The notes beneath the pieces are model-generated. The model was not told the origin of the DNA. It saw nothing but the letters and a program-made list of their open reading frames with translations, and ran no database searches. 64,000 nt of DNA from Ruegeria_C sp041537925 (lineage in GTDB: Bacteria; Pseudomonadota; Alphaproteobacteria; Rhodobacterales; Rhodobacteraceae), in contig NZ_JBGOSH010000001.1 of the NCBI RefSeq assembly GCF_041537925.1, positions 310,001 to 374,000 on the forward strand, given 5' to 3'. Positions 52,295-60,749 of the stretch are shown piece by piece. The translations under genes were made by a program, and so were the position numbers. Each line of letters starts with the position of its first letter. Within the stretch, counting starts at the first letter, position 1.

Positions 52295-53452
52295 TCAGAG
52301 CGCGACGACCCTAACGCTCTGGCCCTTGGCGGAAAGTGCTATCTGGCCGTCGCAGAGCCGCAGCGCGTCTTCACCGAAAACCTCATAGCGCCAGCCGGAC
52401 AAGGCCGGCACGTCGCGCTCGCCCGCCGCGATCTGGTCGAGATCGGCACTGGGCGCGATCAGCTTGGCGGCAACACCCGCACTTTCGGTCTTGGCTTTCA
52501 GCAGCACCCGCAGCAGATCGGCCAGCGCCGGGTTCACCTGTAGCTTGTCGCGGCTACGGTCGGGTTTCGGCATCTCATCGGAAGGGCAGTTCACGCCACG
52601 CTTGACGGCGGCCAGAATCCCCTCGGCAATCGGCCCCTTGCGCGCCTCGCGCAAAAGCAGGCGCGACCCGCCCAGATCAGCCGGGTTGCGCGGCTTGGTC
52701 GAGGCCAGCTCGATCAGGGCGTCATCCTTGAACACCCTGTTGCGCGGCACATCCTGGGTTTGGGCATAGCCTTCGCGGAACTTAGCCAGTTCCCGCACCA
52801 CTGCCAGGAACTTGCCGGAATTGGTCCGCGTCTTGACGCGTTTCCAAGCCTGATCGGGCTGCACGAGGTACGTGGCAGGATCGGTCAGCACTTGCAATTC
52901 CTCGGTCACCCAATGACTACGGTCGGTTTTCTCGAGCTCGGCTGCGAGATATTCATAGATCACCCGCAGATGGGTCACATCGGCCAGAGCATAGGTCTTT
53001 TGCGCCTCGCTCAGCGGGCGACGCGACCAGTCGGTAAAGCGCGAGGATTTGTCGACGCCCTCTTTTACGATCTTGCGCACCAGCGTCTCATATCCCACCT
53101 GATCTCCAAAGCCGCAGACCATGGCCGCGACCTGAGTGTCAAAAAGCGGTTTAGGAAAGACCTGCGCGTTGATCCAGAAGATTTCCAGATCCTGGCGCGC
53201 GGCATGAAAGACCTTGACCACTTCCTCGTTGCGGAAAAGGTCATAAAGCGGCTCAAGCGACATGCCGTTCGCCATCGGATCGACAAGCACGGCGCTGTCT
53301 TCATCCTCGCCGGGAAAGGCTATCTGCACCAAGCACAGGCGCGAGTAATAGGTCCGCTCGCGCATGAATTCGGTATCTATGGTCACATAGGGATGGCCGG
53401 CGGCAGCGGTGCAGAAGGCGGCCAGCTCTTGGGTCGTTGTCAGTGTTTTCAT
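52295..53452 (-). CDS. rnd: Ribonuclease D
   Basis: 385 residues. A DEDDy 3'-5' exoribonuclease that trims tRNA and other small RNAs. The four acidic residues are expected in VTIDTEFMRERTYYSRLCL, FHAARQDLEIFWI, VCGFGDQVGYETLV and YALADVTHLRVIYEYL, and a C-terminal HRDC-like domain follows (RVFKDDALIELASTKP, ILAAVKRG). The start MKTLTTTQELAAF is chosen over a longer frame. It converges with the lipoprotein gene. Confidence 0.93.
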   Translation of the reverse strand: MKTLTTTQELAAFCTAAAGHPYVTIDTEFMRERTYYSRLCLVQIAFPGEDEDSAVLVDPMANGMSLEPLYDLFRNEEVVKVFHAARQDLEIFWINAQVFPKPLFDTQVAAMVCGFGDQVGYETLVRKIVKEGVDKSSRFTDWSRRPLSEAQKTYALADVTHLRVIYEYLAAELEKTDRSHWVTEELQVLTDPATYLVQPDQAWKRVKTRTNSGKFLAVVRELAKFREGYAQTQDVPRNRVFKDDALIELASTKPRNPADLGGSRLLLREARKGPIAEGILAAVKRGVNCPSDEMPKPDRSRDKLQVNPALADLLRVLLKAKTESAGVAAKLIAPSADLDQIAAGERDVPALSGWRYEVFGEDALRLCDGQIALSAKGQSVRVVAL

Positions 53453-53581
53453 TCGGCTCGGATGCCCTGTTCTTCTTGTTGTCGCACTCGCCCCTGTTCC
53501 GGTATGCCGGAGCCCCAAGGCTGAGCATACGCAGAACACGGCCCGACTGCAATTGTTCGCGTAGCAGTGGTTTGGACGTGG

Positions 53582-54178
53582 TTAGCCCAACAGAACTGGG
53601 CTGCGGTCCCCGCCCGCAAAACGACGCAGAACCGCCGGGTAAAGGCGATGTTCCTGCACCAGAACCCGCGACGCCAGAGTCTTGGGGGTATCGCCGGGTT
53701 CAACCGGCACCCGCGCCTGTCCCAGAATGGGTCCGTCATCCAGTGCCGCGGTGACCTCGTGCACGGTACAGCCATGTTCACGATCGCCTGCGGCAAGCGC
53801 GCGGTCATGGGTGTGCAGGCCTTTGTATTTCGGCAAAAGCGAAGGGTGGATATTCAGCATCCGCCCCTCGAATCGGGCGACGAAATCCGCCGTCAGCACC
53901 CGCATGAACCCGGCGAGGCAGACAATATCCGTTGCGCTGTCCAGCAGTGGCTGCAACAGCGTGGCCTCGAATGCGGCGCGGTCGCCCTTGAAAGGTCGAT
54001 GATCGACACTCGCTACCGGCACGCCTCGCGCCGCCGCTTTCGCCAGCCCGCCCGCCTGCGGGTCGTTGGACAGAACCAGACAGGGTCGCGCCGGGTGATC
54101 GCCGGTCATGCTGTCGAGCAACGACAGCATGTTCGACCCTCCACCTGAGATCAGGATCGCGACCCGTTTGGGGCTCAC
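53582..54178 (-). CDS. purN: Phosphoribosylglycinamide formyltransferase 1
   Basis: 198 residues. Transfers a formyl group from 10-formyl-THF to GAR in purine synthesis. The motifs are ILISGGGSNMLSLLDSM near the start and the catalytic cluster in NIHPSLLPKYKGLHTHDRAL and GCTVHEVTAALDDGPILGQ. The gene is the second half of a purM-purN pair with a four-base overlap. Confidence 0.96.
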   Translation of the reverse strand: MSPKRVAILISGGGSNMLSLLDSMTGDHPARPCLVLSNDPQAGGLAKAAARGVPVASVDHRPFKGDRAAFEATLLQPLLDSATDIVCLAGFMRVLTADFVARFEGRMLNIHPSLLPKYKGLHTHDRALAAGDREHGCTVHEVTAALDDGPILGQARVPVEPGDTPKTLASRVLVQEHRLYPAVLRRFAGGDRSPVLLG

Positions 54179-55221
54179 AGTAGCTTGCCCGTATAGGCGA
54201 TCCCGCTTTCGGCCGTCACTTGACCCAGCACGGCGACGCTCTCACCCTGTTCGCGCAACAACTCTGCAACAGCTTCTGCACGATCTACGGCGCAGGCCAC
54301 TACCATGCCGATACCGCAATTGAATGTCTTGAGCATTTCCGCTTCTGCAATGCCGCCAGTCTGGGCCATCCAACGGAATACCGGCGGCAGTTCCCAGGCA
54401 CCCAGATCAATCTTCGCGCCCATGCCCTCGGGCAGAACGCGCGGCAGGTTCTCGGTCAGGCCACCGCCGGTGATATGGGCAAGCGCATGCACGCCACCCG
54501 CCCGGATCGCCGCCAGCACCTGCCGCACATAAAGCCGCGTCGGCGCCAGCAGCGCCGCGCCCAGCGAGCCGTCAGCCCAGGGGCAGTCGGCCTCCCAACC
54601 CAGCCCCGAGATCTCGACGAGCCGCCGCACCAGCGAATAGCCGTTGGAATGGACCCCGTCCGAGGCGAGGCCCAGCAGCACATCGCCCTCCTGCACGCCC
54701 TCGGGCAGCGCGGTGCCACGCTCCATCGCGCCGACAGCAAAGCCTGCCAGATCGAAATCACCTTCGGGGTACATGCCGGGCATCTCGGCGGTCTCGCCCC
54801 CGATCAGCGCGCAGCCAGAGCGTTCGCAACCTGTAGCTATCCCCTCGATGATCCGCGCGGCCTGATCGGTCTCGAGCTTGCCCGTGGCGAAATAATCCAG
54901 AAAGAACAATGGCTCGGCGCCCTGACACACCAGATCATTGACACACATGGCGACCAGATCAATGCCGACGCCATCCAGCAGACCGGTATCGATGGCGATC
55001 CGCAACTTGGTCCCCACCCCATCGGTCGCGGCCACCAGAACCGGGTCTTCATAGCCTGCGGCCTTGAGGTCAAACAGAGCGCCGAACCCGCCCAACCCGC
55101 TCATCACGCCGGGGCGGCTGGTGCGCTTGGCAGCCGGCTTGATCCGATCGACCAGAGCGTTGCCCGCATCGATATCCACGCCCGCATCCGCATAGGTGAT
55201 GCCGTTCTTGCCCGCCGTCAT
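54175..55221 (-). CDS. purM: Phosphoribosylformylglycinamidine cyclo-ligase
   Basis: 348 residues. Closes the imidazole ring of AIR in purine synthesis. Typical sequence: GITYADAGVDIDAGNALVDR, GGFGALFDLKAAGYEDPVLV, ATDGVGTKLRIAID, GGETAEMPGMYPEGDFDLAG and LGLASDGVHSNGYSLVR. The ATG at 55221 is the family start. Purine genes of the PurL/PurS/PurQ type are not in the window. Confidence 0.96.
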   Translation of the reverse strand: MTAGKNGITYADAGVDIDAGNALVDRIKPAAKRTSRPGVMSGLGGFGALFDLKAAGYEDPVLVAATDGVGTKLRIAIDTGLLDGVGIDLVAMCVNDLVCQGAEPLFFLDYFATGKLETDQAARIIEGIATGCERSGCALIGGETAEMPGMYPEGDFDLAGFAVGAMERGTALPEGVQEGDVLLGLASDGVHSNGYSLVRRLVEISGLGWEADCPWADGSLGAALLAPTRLYVRQVLAAIRAGGVHALAHITGGGLTENLPRVLPEGMGAKIDLGAWELPPVFRWMAQTGGIAEAEMLKTFNCGIGMVVACAVDRAEAVAELLREQGESVAVLGQVTAESGIAYTGKLL

Positions 55222-55326
55222 GATCGCGTCCTCGTCATTGCCTGCGCGCGGGTTAGTCCATTGCGCGCGCGCATGCAACGGTCAGGCTTGACGCGACCCG
55301 CGATCCTGTTAGGCATGGCCTCAGGC

Positions 55327-55402
55327 GGGCCTGTAGCTCAACGGTTAGAGCAGAGCGCTCATAACGCTTTGGTTGGGGGTTCAAATCCCTCCGGGCCTAC
55401 CA
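55327..55402 (+). tRNA. tRNA with anticodon CAU (Met elongator or Ile2)
   Basis: 76 bases including CCA. The acceptor stem GGGCCTG/CGGGCCT pairs with two GU pairs, the anticodon loop reads CTCATAA, and the T arm is GGGGGTTCAAATCCCTC. CAU can be elongator tRNA-Met or tRNA-Ile2 whose C34 is modified to lysidine. It is not the initiator, because the acceptor has a 1-72 pair. The sequence alone does not settle which. Confidence 0.92.
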
Positions 55403-55579
55403 AACACTTTCCCCGCACGACGCCCAATGCAATGCCCGGTCAGACTCGACCTCACCCGCATGTTACAAGCATCGGCAAGAATCCGCAGACCGGAGTGTCC
55501 GAAATTGTTTAATTTTCTCAATTATCCGGCGTGCTGCATACTCATTTAAGCGCGCAGGGGCGGCAAGCGGGGCCAGGAA

Positions 55580-56074
55580 ATGAAACATTCAGAACACCTA
55601 ACCGATTCAAGGCTCCGGCCCGCACCGCAACCGTGTCCAATGCCCGACCCTTCTGATGCGCTATCCCATCGGTCCTGCGATACTGGCAGGGCTGCGCGTG
55701 CTGAACAGGCGCTGGCCGAGATGCGCGCGGATGCGCGGACCTATCGCGTTGTCCAGGCGGTGCTGTCGATGAAGGCGCTGGCGCGCGAGGAACAAGTGAT
55801 CGTTCTGGACGAATTGCTGCAGCACCGGCGCACCCCTGCGCTGGCCAGCCTGCTTGAGCTGCTTCGGGCCGAAATGTCCGACATATCGCGCGCCGAGCAA
55901 TTCCTGACACCGCTTGAAATCATCGCGCGCCATGATTGCCTGCATGATCTGGCGGGATGCCTGCGCAAGACCGGCCATCCGCCGTCGGACGAGCTGTGTT
56001 TCCGGGCTTTCGAGGTCGGTCTGACACTGAACACCTATAAAGGCATCGTTGAGGCAGCGGAACTGGCCGCCTGA
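55580..56074 (+). CDS. Hypothetical helical protein
   Basis: 164 residues starting MKHSEHLTDSRLRPAPQP behind an AGGAA ribosome site. The first 45 residues are Pro/Asp-rich and probably disordered; the rest is Leu/Ala/Glu-rich and predicted helical by eye (AEQALAEMRADARTYRVVQA, EEQVIVLDELLQHRRT, LLELLRAEMSDISRAEQFLT). Four of its six cysteines are clustered in no obvious metal-site pattern. I do not recognise the family. It stands alone between a tRNA and a kinase gene. Confidence 0.65.
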   Translation: MKHSEHLTDSRLRPAPQPCPMPDPSDALSHRSCDTGRAARAEQALAEMRADARTYRVVQAVLSMKALAREEQVIVLDELLQHRRTPALASLLELLRAEMSDISRAEQFLTPLEIIARHDCLHDLAGCLRKTGHPPSDELCFRAFEVGLTLNTYKGIVEAAELAA

Positions 56075-56207
56075 CTCGTATTCCGGCTAGTCGCTTCGAC
56101 GACGTTTGAGCATCGCTCACACAATCTGCTTTGCAGTCGACGCTCTATTCACTTGTTTTAACGCGCAATTTGATCCGAAAATCGGTTCCCGTTTTTTGGA
56201 TTGTGCT

Positions 56208-57527
56208 CTAACGCCCGATCACGATGTCGGCGCAAAGCCCGCCCAACCGCTTGCTGTCCCCCAACCGCAGCGCACCGCCATGGGCGCGGGCGATGTCGGC
56301 AACGATGGCTAGCCCCAGCCCAACTCCGGTTCCCTGGTTCTGATTGCGCGACGGGTCGAGCCGCGCAAAGGGTTTCATCGCTTCGCTGCGCTGGTCGGGC
56401 GCGATGCCCGGCCCGTCATCCTCGACCCGAAGTCGCAGGGATTTGGGTGTGAAGGCCACGCTGACCTCGGCACGGTCCCCATAGCGGACCGCATTGTCGA
56501 TCAGGTTTTGTAGCGCACGTCGAATCGAATCGGGGCGCAGGGTGGCGCGGCCCTCGCCCTCGGGCGGCAGAAGCGTAACGGATTTGCCGGCGCGCTGGGC
56601 ATCCTCAACGATCCGCGCAACCAGAGCCTGCGGGTCCAGCGTCTCCGCCTCGCCTTCGGCTGCACCGCGGGAGAAATCCAGAAACGAATCCACCAACCGC
56701 TGCATCTCATTGACATCTTCCAGCAGCGGTTCGGCGTCCTGTTCGTCCAGCATCGACAATCCCAGCTTCAGCCGAGTGAGTGGGGTGCGCAAATCGTGGC
56801 TGACACCGGACAGCATCAGTGTGCGCTGTTCGATCTGCCGTTCGATCCGGGCCCGCATGTCGATAAAGGCATTGCCCGCCTCGCGCACCTCGGTTGCGCC
56901 ACCGGGATGGTAAGTGACGTTATGGCCACGCCCGAACGCCTTGGCCGCGCGCGCCAGCCGCGTGATCGGGCGCAACTGATTGCGCATATAAAGCGAGGCA
57001 ATCGCAGTCATCAGAATGCCGCAAAACACCATGGTGACGATCAGCTGATGCGGCGCGGTGGGCGTCAGGCGGCGGCGGCTGATGGTCAGTTCCATCGGCC
57101 CCAGGTCACTGTCGAGATAGATCAGCGCCGTCTTGTCCGGCAAAAGCGTAACCGACCGGACCACGGGTAGGCTCTGTTTCAGCGTATCCCGCGCGACCCC
57201 GCCGGTGTAGTCAAAGAGCCCGATACCATCTGCCGAGGGCACCTCTTGCGGTGGCAGGAACCGGACCTTCATGTTCAGCGACCCAAGGAACGGCCTGACC
57301 CGCGCGATCAGTTCCTGCTGGGTCTCTGCCCCGGTCACCTGATCGCGCACCATCCGGACTTCGCGCACGACAGTACCTGTCATCTGCTGTGTCACATCCT
57401 CCAGATGCCGCTGGATGAAGGTGAAGGACATAATCGCCAGCAGCATTGCAACCGGCAGCACCAGAATCAACGCGGCGCGCCCGTAAAGGCCGCGCGGCAT
57501 ATAATGTTTGAGCCAATCGAAGGACAT
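56208..57527 (-). CDS. EnvZ-like sensor histidine kinase
   Basis: 439 residues. Two membrane helices (about 15-37 and 160-181) flank a periplasmic sensor of about 120 residues. A HAMP domain (about 183-235, LRPITRLARAAKAFGRG) leads to the dimerisation helix with the phosphoacceptor in LSGVSHDLRTPLTRLKLG (His about 244), then the ATPase domain (LQNLIDNAVRYGDR, DDGPGIAPDQRSEAM, GTGVGLGLAIVADIARAHG). The layout is EnvZ-like. No response regulator is adjacent, so the partner must lie elsewhere. It starts 41 bp from the MBL hydrolase gene on the other strand. Confidence 0.9.
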   Translation of the reverse strand: MSFDWLKHYMPRGLYGRAALILVLPVAMLLAIMSFTFIQRHLEDVTQQMTGTVVREVRMVRDQVTGAETQQELIARVRPFLGSLNMKVRFLPPQEVPSADGIGLFDYTGGVARDTLKQSLPVVRSVTLLPDKTALIYLDSDLGPMELTISRRRLTPTAPHQLIVTMVFCGILMTAIASLYMRNQLRPITRLARAAKAFGRGHNVTYHPGGATEVREAGNAFIDMRARIERQIEQRTLMLSGVSHDLRTPLTRLKLGLSMLDEQDAEPLLEDVNEMQRLVDSFLDFSRGAAEGEAETLDPQALVARIVEDAQRAGKSVTLLPPEGEGRATLRPDSIRRALQNLIDNAVRYGDRAEVSVAFTPKSLRLRVEDDGPGIAPDQRSEAMKPFARLDPSRNQNQGTGVGLGLAIVADIARAHGGALRLGDSKRLGGLCADIVIGR

Positions 57528-57568
57528 ACGCTAAGGGTAACCTCGCAGAAATCCAAGAGAAAGAGCCG

Positions 57569-58483
57569 ATGCTTCCTCCCCCCGACGATTTCGACCCGCC
57601 TGCTGGCGTGGCGGTCACGCTATCGCCCGGCTTGCGTCGCGTGTTGGCGCGTAACCCCTCGCCGATGACCTATCGCGGCACCAACACCTATCTGCTTGGG
57701 CAGAGCGATCTGGCGGTGATCGATCCCGGCCCGCTCAGCGATGCACATCTGGAGGCCATTCTGGCCGCTGTAGAACCCGGGCAGCGCATTTCGCATATCA
57801 TTGTGACCCACAGCCACCTGGACCATTCACCGCTGGCCAGGCCCCTGTCAGAGCGCACCGGTGCACCGGTTCATGGCTTTGGCGGCCCCGACGCCGGACG
57901 CAGCCAGGTCATGACCGAACTGGCTGCCAACGGGCTGGGTGGTGGCGGAGAAGGCATCGACCACGACTTTCGCCCCGATATCGAGATCGCCGAGGGCGAG
58001 ATCCTGCAAGGCCCGGACTGGACGCTCGAGGTGATCCACACGCCCGGCCATCTGGGCAATCACATCGCGCTGGGCTGGGGTGATATCTGCTTTACCGCCG
58101 ACCATGTGATGGGGTGGGCCAGTTCGTTGGTCTCGCCGCCCGATGGCGATCTGACCGATTTCATGGCCTCCTGCGCCAAGCTGCGCGCGCGCGCCTGGTC
58201 GGTCTTTCACCCGGGTCACGGCGCGCCCGTTCTTGATCCTGCGGGGCGGCTCGATTGGCTGATCGCGCATCGCCAGGGCCGCGAGGCGGCTATCCTGAGC
58301 GCCCTCGAGGCAAGCGCCGCCACCGCAGGCCAAATCGCCGAGCAGGTCTATACCGAGACGCCCCCCGCCCTGTTGCCCGCCGCCGAACGCAATGTCTTTG
58401 CCCATCTGGTCGATCTACGCGGTCGGGACCTGGTCGCCCCTGCAGGCCCGCTTGCGGCGGATGCAATATTCAGACGGCGATAA
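57569..58483 (+). CDS. Metallo-beta-lactamase-fold hydrolase (LACTB2-like)
   Basis: 304 residues. The metal-binding motif HxHxDH is in VTHSHLDHSPLA, with further ligands in IHTPGHLGNHIALG, FTADHVMGWA and HPGHGAPV. NTYLLGQSDLAVIDPG at the N-terminus and a winged-helix-like C-terminal part with LIAHRQGREAAILSAL are found in LACTB2-type proteins, some of which are endoribonucleases. The substrate is unknown. It stands alone between the kinase and the tRNA-Asn pair. Confidence 0.9.
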   Translation: MLPPPDDFDPPAGVAVTLSPGLRRVLARNPSPMTYRGTNTYLLGQSDLAVIDPGPLSDAHLEAILAAVEPGQRISHIIVTHSHLDHSPLARPLSERTGAPVHGFGGPDAGRSQVMTELAANGLGGGGEGIDHDFRPDIEIAEGEILQGPDWTLEVIHTPGHLGNHIALGWGDICFTADHVMGWASSLVSPPDGDLTDFMASCAKLRARAWSVFHPGHGAPVLDPAGRLDWLIAHRQGREAAILSALEASAATAGQIAEQVYTETPPALLPAAERNVFAHLVDLRGRDLVAPAGPLAADAIFRRR

Positions 58484-58564
58484 GTGCGCCTGCCGGTGGG
58501 CTGCAAAAAAGCGTGAAATCCCTCTGGACGCCTCAAATCCGGATTGCTATACGGCGCAAACCGT

Positions 58565-58639
58565 TCCGGCGTAGCTCAGCGGTAGAGCAGTTGACTGTTA
58601 ATCAATTGGTCGTAGGTTCGATCCCTACCGCCGGAGCCA
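58565..58639 (+). tRNA. tRNA-Asn (anticodon GUU), copy 1
   Basis: 75 bases including CCA. The acceptor stem TCCGGCG/CGCCGGA is perfect, the anticodon loop is CTGTTAA and the T arm has TAGGTTCGATCCCTA. Confidence 0.95.
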
Positions 58640-58731
58640 AAATCCCCCCAGAATTCACTAAAAAGACGCGTCGATTTTTGCGTTTCCCCTCTGGACGCCC
58701 CGAATCCGGATTGCTATACGGCGCGAACCGT

Positions 58732-58806
58732 TCCGGCGTAGCTCAGCGGTAGAGCAGTTGACTGTTAATCAATTGGTCGTAGGTTCGATCCCTACCGCCG
58801 GAGCCA
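58732..58806 (+). tRNA. tRNA-Asn (anticodon GUU), copy 2
   Basis: Identical to copy 1 over all 75 bases. A strong terminator follows 12 bp after the CCA. Confidence 0.95.
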
Positions 58807-58818
58807 AAAGTTTCCCCA

Positions 58819-58852
58819 AAAAGACCTCGTGTGGTTGCACGAGGTCTTTTTT
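58819..58852 (+). terminator. Intrinsic terminator after the tRNA-Asn pair
   Basis: AAAAGACCTCGTG pairs with CACGAGGTCTTTT around a 6-base loop and is followed by more T residues. Confidence 0.93.
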
Positions 58853-59004
58853 CTTGCGTCAACTGGCATGTCCTTGCCAGCCCGCCCCGCGCTGCCTCGC
58901 AAGAACCGGCCTGCCACGCAACTTATTGAAGAAACTGTCGTCATCTGGACATCTCAGGCTGATACTCAAAGAACGAATCCACTCGTTTTGAAAAGGTAAC
59001 CCAC

Positions 59005-59535
59005 ATGTCCAGATTGATTGGCGTTGTCGTCGTCCTCGCAGCGCTCGCTGCGGTTTACTATTTTACCATCTATCAGGAGCCGACCCCGACCGAACAGCTT
59101 GAAACTGCGGCACAGGACGCGGGCGATGCGGTTCAGGATGCCGCCTCTGCCCTGGGGGAGGCTGTGTCCGACTCCGCCCAGTCGTTGACGGAACAGGCCG
59201 GCGACACGGTGGCTGCTATTCAGGAGCAGGGCGCACAGGCGCTCGAAGATGCATCTGGTGCCGTGACGGAATCGATCAACAACTCCACCTCCGCCGTTGC
59301 CGACGGCGCGGCGGGCCTTCAGCAGCAGGGTCAGGAATTGATCAAGAATCTGCAGGATGAAGGGCTGCTGACCGAGGCCGGGTTCGATTACGACAAAGTC
59401 GTCAGCCAGGTGGAGGCCAGCCCGCTGGTGCAGGTGGTCAAGGATCAGTTCATCGCCATCGTCGGCGAGATTCGTGACGCGCCAGAGCAGTTTGACGCCG
59501 GGCTGGACAAGCTCAAGGCGCTTTTCCAGGGCTGA
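59005..59535 (+). CDS. Membrane-anchored helical protein, hypothetical
   Basis: 176 residues. One N-terminal helix (about 3-22, hydrophobic LIGVVVVLAALAAVYYFTIY) is followed by an Ala/Gln/Asp/Glu-rich stretch with an irregular repeating pattern (AAQDAGDAVQDAASALGEAV, TEQAGDTVAAIQEQGAQALE, GAAGLQQQGQELIKNL), like LEA-type or apolipoprotein-like amphipathic helices. The tail has a more globular part (VKDQFIAIVGEIRDAPEQFD). No cysteines. I do not recognise a named family; a periplasmic stress-related role is conceivable but unsupported. It starts about 150 bp after the tRNA-Asn terminator. Confidence 0.8.
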   Translation: MSRLIGVVVVLAALAAVYYFTIYQEPTPTEQLETAAQDAGDAVQDAASALGEAVSDSAQSLTEQAGDTVAAIQEQGAQALEDASGAVTESINNSTSAVADGAAGLQQQGQELIKNLQDEGLLTEAGFDYDKVVSQVEASPLVQVVKDQFIAIVGEIRDAPEQFDAGLDKLKALFQG

Positions 59536-59672
59536 ATACCCGCGCTGATTGACAGCCCGGACGACGCATGTTGTCCTGCCCCCCAAAGAACAATCTGCCG
59601 CAGACATTTTCGCTTGGCTGCGGCGGTCACCCCACGCGCACCCCCGCGCCGGTGACCGAACAGGAGGACAGG

Positions 59673-60704
59673 ATGAGCGATTTTCCCGACTCGATGCAGG
59701 CCGCGATTTTGACCCATGACGGCTATGCTCAGACGGCCTCTGGTCCGGCCATCGACGATGCCGCGGACTGGTTGCAGGCGGCCGAGATTCCGGTGCCTCA
59801 GCCGAGTGCGGGTCAGGTTCTGATCCGGATGCGAGCGGCCTCGGTCAACCCGTCCGATCTGCACTTCATCAAGGGTGAATACGGCCAGCCCCGCGTCAAG
59901 GGCCACCCCGCCGGGTTCGAAGGCTGCGGCGACGTGGTTGCAACCGGTGAAGGGGCCGAAGCGCTGGCCGGCCAGCGCGTCGCCTTTGTTGCCGCAGGTT
60001 CAGGCGCATGGGCGGAATATGTCGTGACCCAGGCAATGATGTGCATCCCGCTGCGCCCTGATGTGTCGGATTTCGACGGGGCCGCGCAGATCGTGAACCC
60101 GCTGACGGCGGTGGCCATGGTTGATATTGCCAAACAGGCGGGCGACGCGTTCATCATCTCGGCCGCGACCAGCCAGCTAGGCAAGCTGATGTGTGCCCTC
60201 GGTCGCGATCTTGGCCTGTCCCCCATCGCCCTCGTGCGCCGTGCTGACGCAGTGGACCAGCTCAAGGAACTGGGTGCCGCCGAGGTTCTGGTCACCAGCG
60301 ACGCCAGTTTCACCGACCGCCTGACCGAGGTGATGCGGGAATTGAAACCGCGCGTCTTCCTCGATGCGGTGGCGGATCAGCAATGTGAAACCATCTTCAC
60401 CGCAATGCCCAACGGTGCGCGCTGGATCATCTACGGCAAGCTCAGCACCGAGCTGCCCGCGCTGACCCAGACCGGACAGTTGATCTTCATGGGCAAGCGG
60501 ATCGAGGGGTTCTGGCTGACCCAATGGATGACCAGCACCCCGCCGCAAGACCAGATGCGGGTGGTGAGTGAGGTCCAAGCCCGATTCGCCGATGGCCGCT
60601 GGAGCACGGATGTCGCGGCGACGGTCCCGCTGCGCGATCTGGTCAGCACGCTTGCCGAGACGCTGAAAACCACCAAAGGCAAGGTCATGATCGTCCCCGA
60701 GTGA
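59673..60704 (+). CDS. MDR-superfamily zinc-type/quinone oxidoreductase
   Basis: 343 residues. An alcohol dehydrogenase GroES-like domain (about 25-150) is followed by an NAD(P)-binding domain. Sequence such as VNPSDLHFIKGEYGQPRVKG, VVATGEGAEALAGQRVAFVA and VNPLTAVAMVDIAKQAG is typical of quinone oxidoreductase-like members that lack the structural zinc cysteines. The nucleotide motif is diverged (ISAATSQLGKLMCALGRDLG). The substrate is unknown. It lies 45 bp before livH and may be linked to the transporter by transcription only. Confidence 0.88.
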   Translation: MSDFPDSMQAAILTHDGYAQTASGPAIDDAADWLQAAEIPVPQPSAGQVLIRMRAASVNPSDLHFIKGEYGQPRVKGHPAGFEGCGDVVATGEGAEALAGQRVAFVAAGSGAWAEYVVTQAMMCIPLRPDVSDFDGAAQIVNPLTAVAMVDIAKQAGDAFIISAATSQLGKLMCALGRDLGLSPIALVRRADAVDQLKELGAAEVLVTSDASFTDRLTEVMRELKPRVFLDAVADQQCETIFTAMPNGARWIIYGKLSTELPALTQTGQLIFMGKRIEGFWLTQWMTSTPPQDQMRVVSEVQARFADGRWSTDVAATVPLRDLVSTLAETLKTTKGKVMIVPE

Positions 60705-60749
60705 TCGCCGGCCCAACAAAACACGTCGTAGCGGCACGAGGAGGAACGT

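Larger units (their letters stand above)
58521..58806 (+). repeat. Tandem duplication carrying two tRNA-Asn genes (167-bp period)
   Basis: The leader CCTCTGGACGCC, GGATTGCTATACGGCG and ACCGTTCCGGCG recurs with three base differences at 58521-58564 and 58688-58731, exactly 167 bp apart, followed each time by an identical tRNA-Asn gene. The segment between the first tRNA and the second leader (about 50 bp) is unmatched upstream except for weak similarity. The whole unit, promoter included, has been duplicated recently. Confidence 0.88.
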
